A stretch of DNA of 64,000 nucleotides from Trabulsiella odontotermitis (GTDB lineage Bacteria; Pseudomonadota; Gammaproteobacteria; Enterobacterales; Enterobacteriaceae): contig NZ_LIFX01000001.1 of assembly GCF_001297775.1 (NCBI RefSeq), positions 62,001 to 126,000 on the forward strand, in the 5' to 3' direction. Every line of letters begins with the position of its first letter. Positions within the stretch are counted from its first letter, which is position 1. Below, piece after piece: positions 61,781 through 64,000 of the stretch. The notes beneath the pieces are model-generated. The model saw only the letters and a list, made by a program, of their open reading frames with translations. It was not told the DNA's origin and searched no databases. A program made the translations under genes and the position numbers.

Positions 61781-63982
61781 ATGTCGACGTCAGAATCAGG
61801 CGGCAAAAAGGCCCCACAATTTACGTCATTCAAAATCGCGCCGGTCGTTGAAAAGGTGGATGAATGCTGCTGCGACGGCAGTTGCGATACCCCGGCGCCG
61901 GTCATTGAAACGCCCGCCACAGAGATGCGCTACAGTTGGGTGGTCGACGGTATGGACTGCGCCGCCTGTGCGCGCAAAGTCGAAACGGCAGTGCGCCAGG
62001 TCAGCGGCGTCAGCCAGGTTCAGGTGGTGTTTGCCACTGAAAAACTGCTGGTGGATGCCAGCGGCGACGTGCGTTCGCAGGTGGAAAACGCCGTGACCCG
62101 CGCCGGATATTCGCTGCGCACCGAAGGTGTCCCTCCGGCGTCTGCGCCGTCTCGTTTACAGGAAAACCTGCCGCTGATCCTGCTCATTGCGCTGATGGCC
62201 GTCAGCTGGGGACTTGAGCAGTTTAATCACCCGCTGGGCAACATCGCCTTTATCGCCACCACACTGGTCGGGTTGTATCCCATCGCCCGTCAGGCGCTGC
62301 GTCTGATGAAGACCGGTAGCTGGTTTGCTATTGAAACGCTGATGAGCGTGGCGGCCATCGGCGCACTGTTCATTGGCGCGACGGCGGAAGCGGCAATGGT
62401 ACTGCTGCTGTTTTTAATCGGCGAGCGGCTTGAAGGCTGGGCGGCGAGCCGGGCGCGTCAGGGCGTTAGTGCGCTGATGGCGCTGAAACCCGAAACTGCA
62501 ATTCGTTTGCGTGACGGTCAGCGGGAAACCGTCGCCCAGAATGCACTGCGCCCGGGTGATGTCATTGAAGTGGCGGCAGGCGGTCGTCTGCCTGCTGACG
62601 GTAAACTAATCTCGCCCTTCGCCAGTTTCGATGAAAGCGCATTAACCGGTGAGTCGGTACCGGTAGAGCGCACCGCAGGCGACAGCGTGGCCGCCGGGGC
62701 GACCAGCGTTGACCGTCTTGTACAGCTTGAGGTGATCTCCGAACCTGGCGACAGCGCCATCGACCGCATTCTGCGCCTGATTGAAGAAGCCGAAGAGAAA
62801 CGCGCGCCCATCGAGCGCTTCATTGACCGCTTCAGCCGGGTTTATACCCCGGCGATCATGGCCATCGCCCTGCTGGTCGCCATCGTCCCACCGCTGTTTT
62901 TCGCCGCGGGCTGGCTGCCGTGGATCTACAAAGGGCTGACGCTGTTGCTGATTGGCTGCCCGTGTGCGCTGGTGATCTCCACCCCTGCGGCTATTACTTC
63001 CGGTCTCGCCGCTGCCGCACGACGCGGGGCGCTGATCAAAGGCGGTGCGGCGCTGGAACAGTTAGGCCGCATCAGGCATGTCGCGTTTGATAAAACCGGG
63101 ACGCTGACGGTAGGTAAACCGCGCGTGACCACTGTCGTCCCAGTGAACCCTGGCGATGAAAACGAATTGCTGGCGCTGGCCGCTGCGGTGGAGCAGGGCT
63201 CCAGTCACCCGCTGGCGCTGGCGATTGTGCAGGAAGCGCAGCAGCGCCAGCTGGTACTGCCGCACGCCACCAACCAGCGTGCGCTGGCAGGCTCAGGCAT
63301 CGAAGCAGAGGTCAATGGCAAACGCGTGCTGATTTGTGCGGCGGGCAAGTTCCCGGCAGGCGAGTATGAAGAACGCATTCAGGCACTGGAAAGCGCCGGG
63401 CAGACGGTAGTGATGGTTTCTCGCGACAACACGTTGCTGGGTATTGTGGCGATGCGCGATACGCTGCGCGATGACGCCCGTGCCGCGGTGGATGCGCTGC
63501 ATCAGCTTGGCGTACAAGGGGTGATCCTGACCGGCGATAACCCGCGCGCGGCGGCGGCGATTGCCGGTGAGCTGGGGCTCGATTTCCGTGCCGGACTGCT
63601 GCCAGCCGATAAAGTCACCGCGGTGACGGCACTGAACGCCAGCGCGCCGCTGGCGATGGTTGGCGACGGCATTAACGACGCCCCGGCGATGAAAGCTTCC
63701 ACCATTGGCATTGCGATGGGTAGCGGCACCGATGTGGCGCTGGAAACCGCCGATGCCGCCTTAACGCATAACCGCCTGACCGGGCTGGCGCAGATGATTC
63801 GCCTTGCCCGCGCCACCCACGCCAATATTCGTCAGAACATCACGATAGCACTGGGGCTGAAAGCGATTTTCCTGGTCACGACGTTGCTGGGAATTACCGG
63901 GCTGTGGCTGGCGGTGCTGGCGGATACTGGCGCGACGGTACTGGTGACCGCCAACGCGCTGAGATTATTAAGGGATAAATAG
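61781..63982 (+). CDS. zntA: Zn(II)/Cd(II)/Pb(II)-exporting P-type ATPase ZntA
   Basis: P1B-type ATPase of 733 residues (K-12 732). The N-terminus has a Cys cluster CCCDGSC (29-35) and a heavy-metal-associated domain with GMDCAAC (57-63). Eight membrane helices contain CPC in LIGCPCALVIS. Cytoplasmic domains hold TGES (actuator), DKTGT (phosphorylated Asp) and MVGDGINDAP. It expels excess zinc, cadmium and lead across the inner membrane. The start at 61781 has GGAGG at five bases and aligns with K-12; an upstream in-frame ATG at 61751 is not supported. Induced by ZntR through the promoter above. Confidence 0.97.
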   Translation: MSTSESGGKKAPQFTSFKIAPVVEKVDECCCDGSCDTPAPVIETPATEMRYSWVVDGMDCAACARKVETAVRQVSGVSQVQVVFATEKLLVDASGDVRSQVENAVTRAGYSLRTEGVPPASAPSRLQENLPLILLIALMAVSWGLEQFNHPLGNIAFIATTLVGLYPIARQALRLMKTGSWFAIETLMSVAAIGALFIGATAEAAMVLLLFLIGERLEGWAASRARQGVSALMALKPETAIRLRDGQRETVAQNALRPGDVIEVAAGGRLPADGKLISPFASFDESALTGESVPVERTAGDSVAAGATSVDRLVQLEVISEPGDSAIDRILRLIEEAEEKRAPIERFIDRFSRVYTPAIMAIALLVAIVPPLFFAAGWLPWIYKGLTLLLIGCPCALVISTPAAITSGLAAAARRGALIKGGAALEQLGRIRHVAFDKTGTLTVGKPRVTTVVPVNPGDENELLALAAAVEQGSSHPLALAIVQEAQQRQLVLPHATNQRALAGSGIEAEVNGKRVLICAAGKFPAGEYEERIQALESAGQTVVMVSRDNTLLGIVAMRDTLRDDARAAVDALHQLGVQGVILTGDNPRAAAAIAGELGLDFRAGLLPADKVTAVTALNASAPLAMVGDGINDAPAMKASTIGIAMGSGTDVALETADAALTHNRLTGLAQMIRLARATHANIRQNITIALGLKAIFLVTTLLGITGLWLAVLADTGATVLVTANALRLLRDK

Positions 63983-63984
63983 CA

Positions 63985-64000
63985 TGCCGGGTGGCGGCTA
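63985..64000. repeat. Start of a REP element after zntA
   Basis: ATGCCGGGTGGCGGCTA: left arm of a REP palindrome cut off by the window end. Confidence 0.6.

Overview
The window is a stretch of enterobacterial chromosome. Gene order and protein sequences follow the Escherichia coli K-12 segment yhgF-feoABC-bioH-gntX-nfuA-gntT-malQP-malT-glpRGE-glpD-glgPACXB-asd-gntUKR-yhhWX-ryhB-ggt-yhhA-ugpQCEAB-livFGMHK-panM-livJ-rpoH-ftsXEY-rsmD-yhhL-yhhM-yhhN-zntA almost gene for gene. The differences from K-12 point to a non-Escherichia member of the Enterobacteriaceae (Enterobacter/Citrobacter/Klebsiella-like). The genus cannot be fixed from this sequence alone. REP-type palindromes (GCCGGGTGGCG...CCGGC) sit in many intergenic gaps, as expected for this family.

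Layout. 1-4160: the 3' end of yhgF/tex, then the ferrous iron uptake operon feoABC with FNR and Fur sites. 4194-4475: a small secreted DUF1471 protein where K-12 has yhgA. 4599-8349: bioH, gntX, nfuA and gntT, the last with two GntR operators. 8394-12876: the maltodextrin operon malPQ (minus strand) with its MalT boxes. 13185-14959: an AT-rich three-gene islet with an orphan type VI secretion Hcp, a putative membrane-inserting effector and a putative immunity membrane protein, lying exactly between malP and malT. 15324-21738: malT, the glpEGR operon and glpD; the rtc RNA-repair genes found here in K-12 are absent. 21778-31218: the glycogen operon glgBXCAP. 31473-35810: asd and the low-affinity gluconate genes gntRKU. 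35904-41035: yhhW, yhhX, the sRNA RyhB, ggt, yhhA and ugpQ. 41032-45255: the sn-glycerol-3-phosphate importer ugpBAEC(Q) with PhoB boxes. 45451-52258: the branched-chain amino acid importer livKHMGF plus panM and livJ. 52466-55315: a divergent pair, a PuuE/GabT-type aminotransferase and a MocR-type PLP-dependent regulator, inserted between livJ and rpoH relative to K-12. 55367-59480: rpoH and the ftsYEX operon. 59666-63982: rsmD, yhhL, yhhM, yhhN and zntA with its 20-bp-spacer ZntR promoter.

Most of the window is conserved core metabolism: carbon storage (glg), maltodextrin, glycerol-3-phosphate and gluconate use, iron, zinc and amino-acid transport, and division/secretion functions. The two accessory insertions are the most informative parts. 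The first is the Hcp/effector/immunity islet at 13185-14959, which looks like an orphan T6SS cargo module whose effector carries a C-terminal hydrophobic hairpin. The second is the aminotransferase/MocR pair at 52466-55315, which has the form of a self-contained inducible catabolic unit. No rRNA, tRNA, CRISPR array, transposase or integrase was seen.
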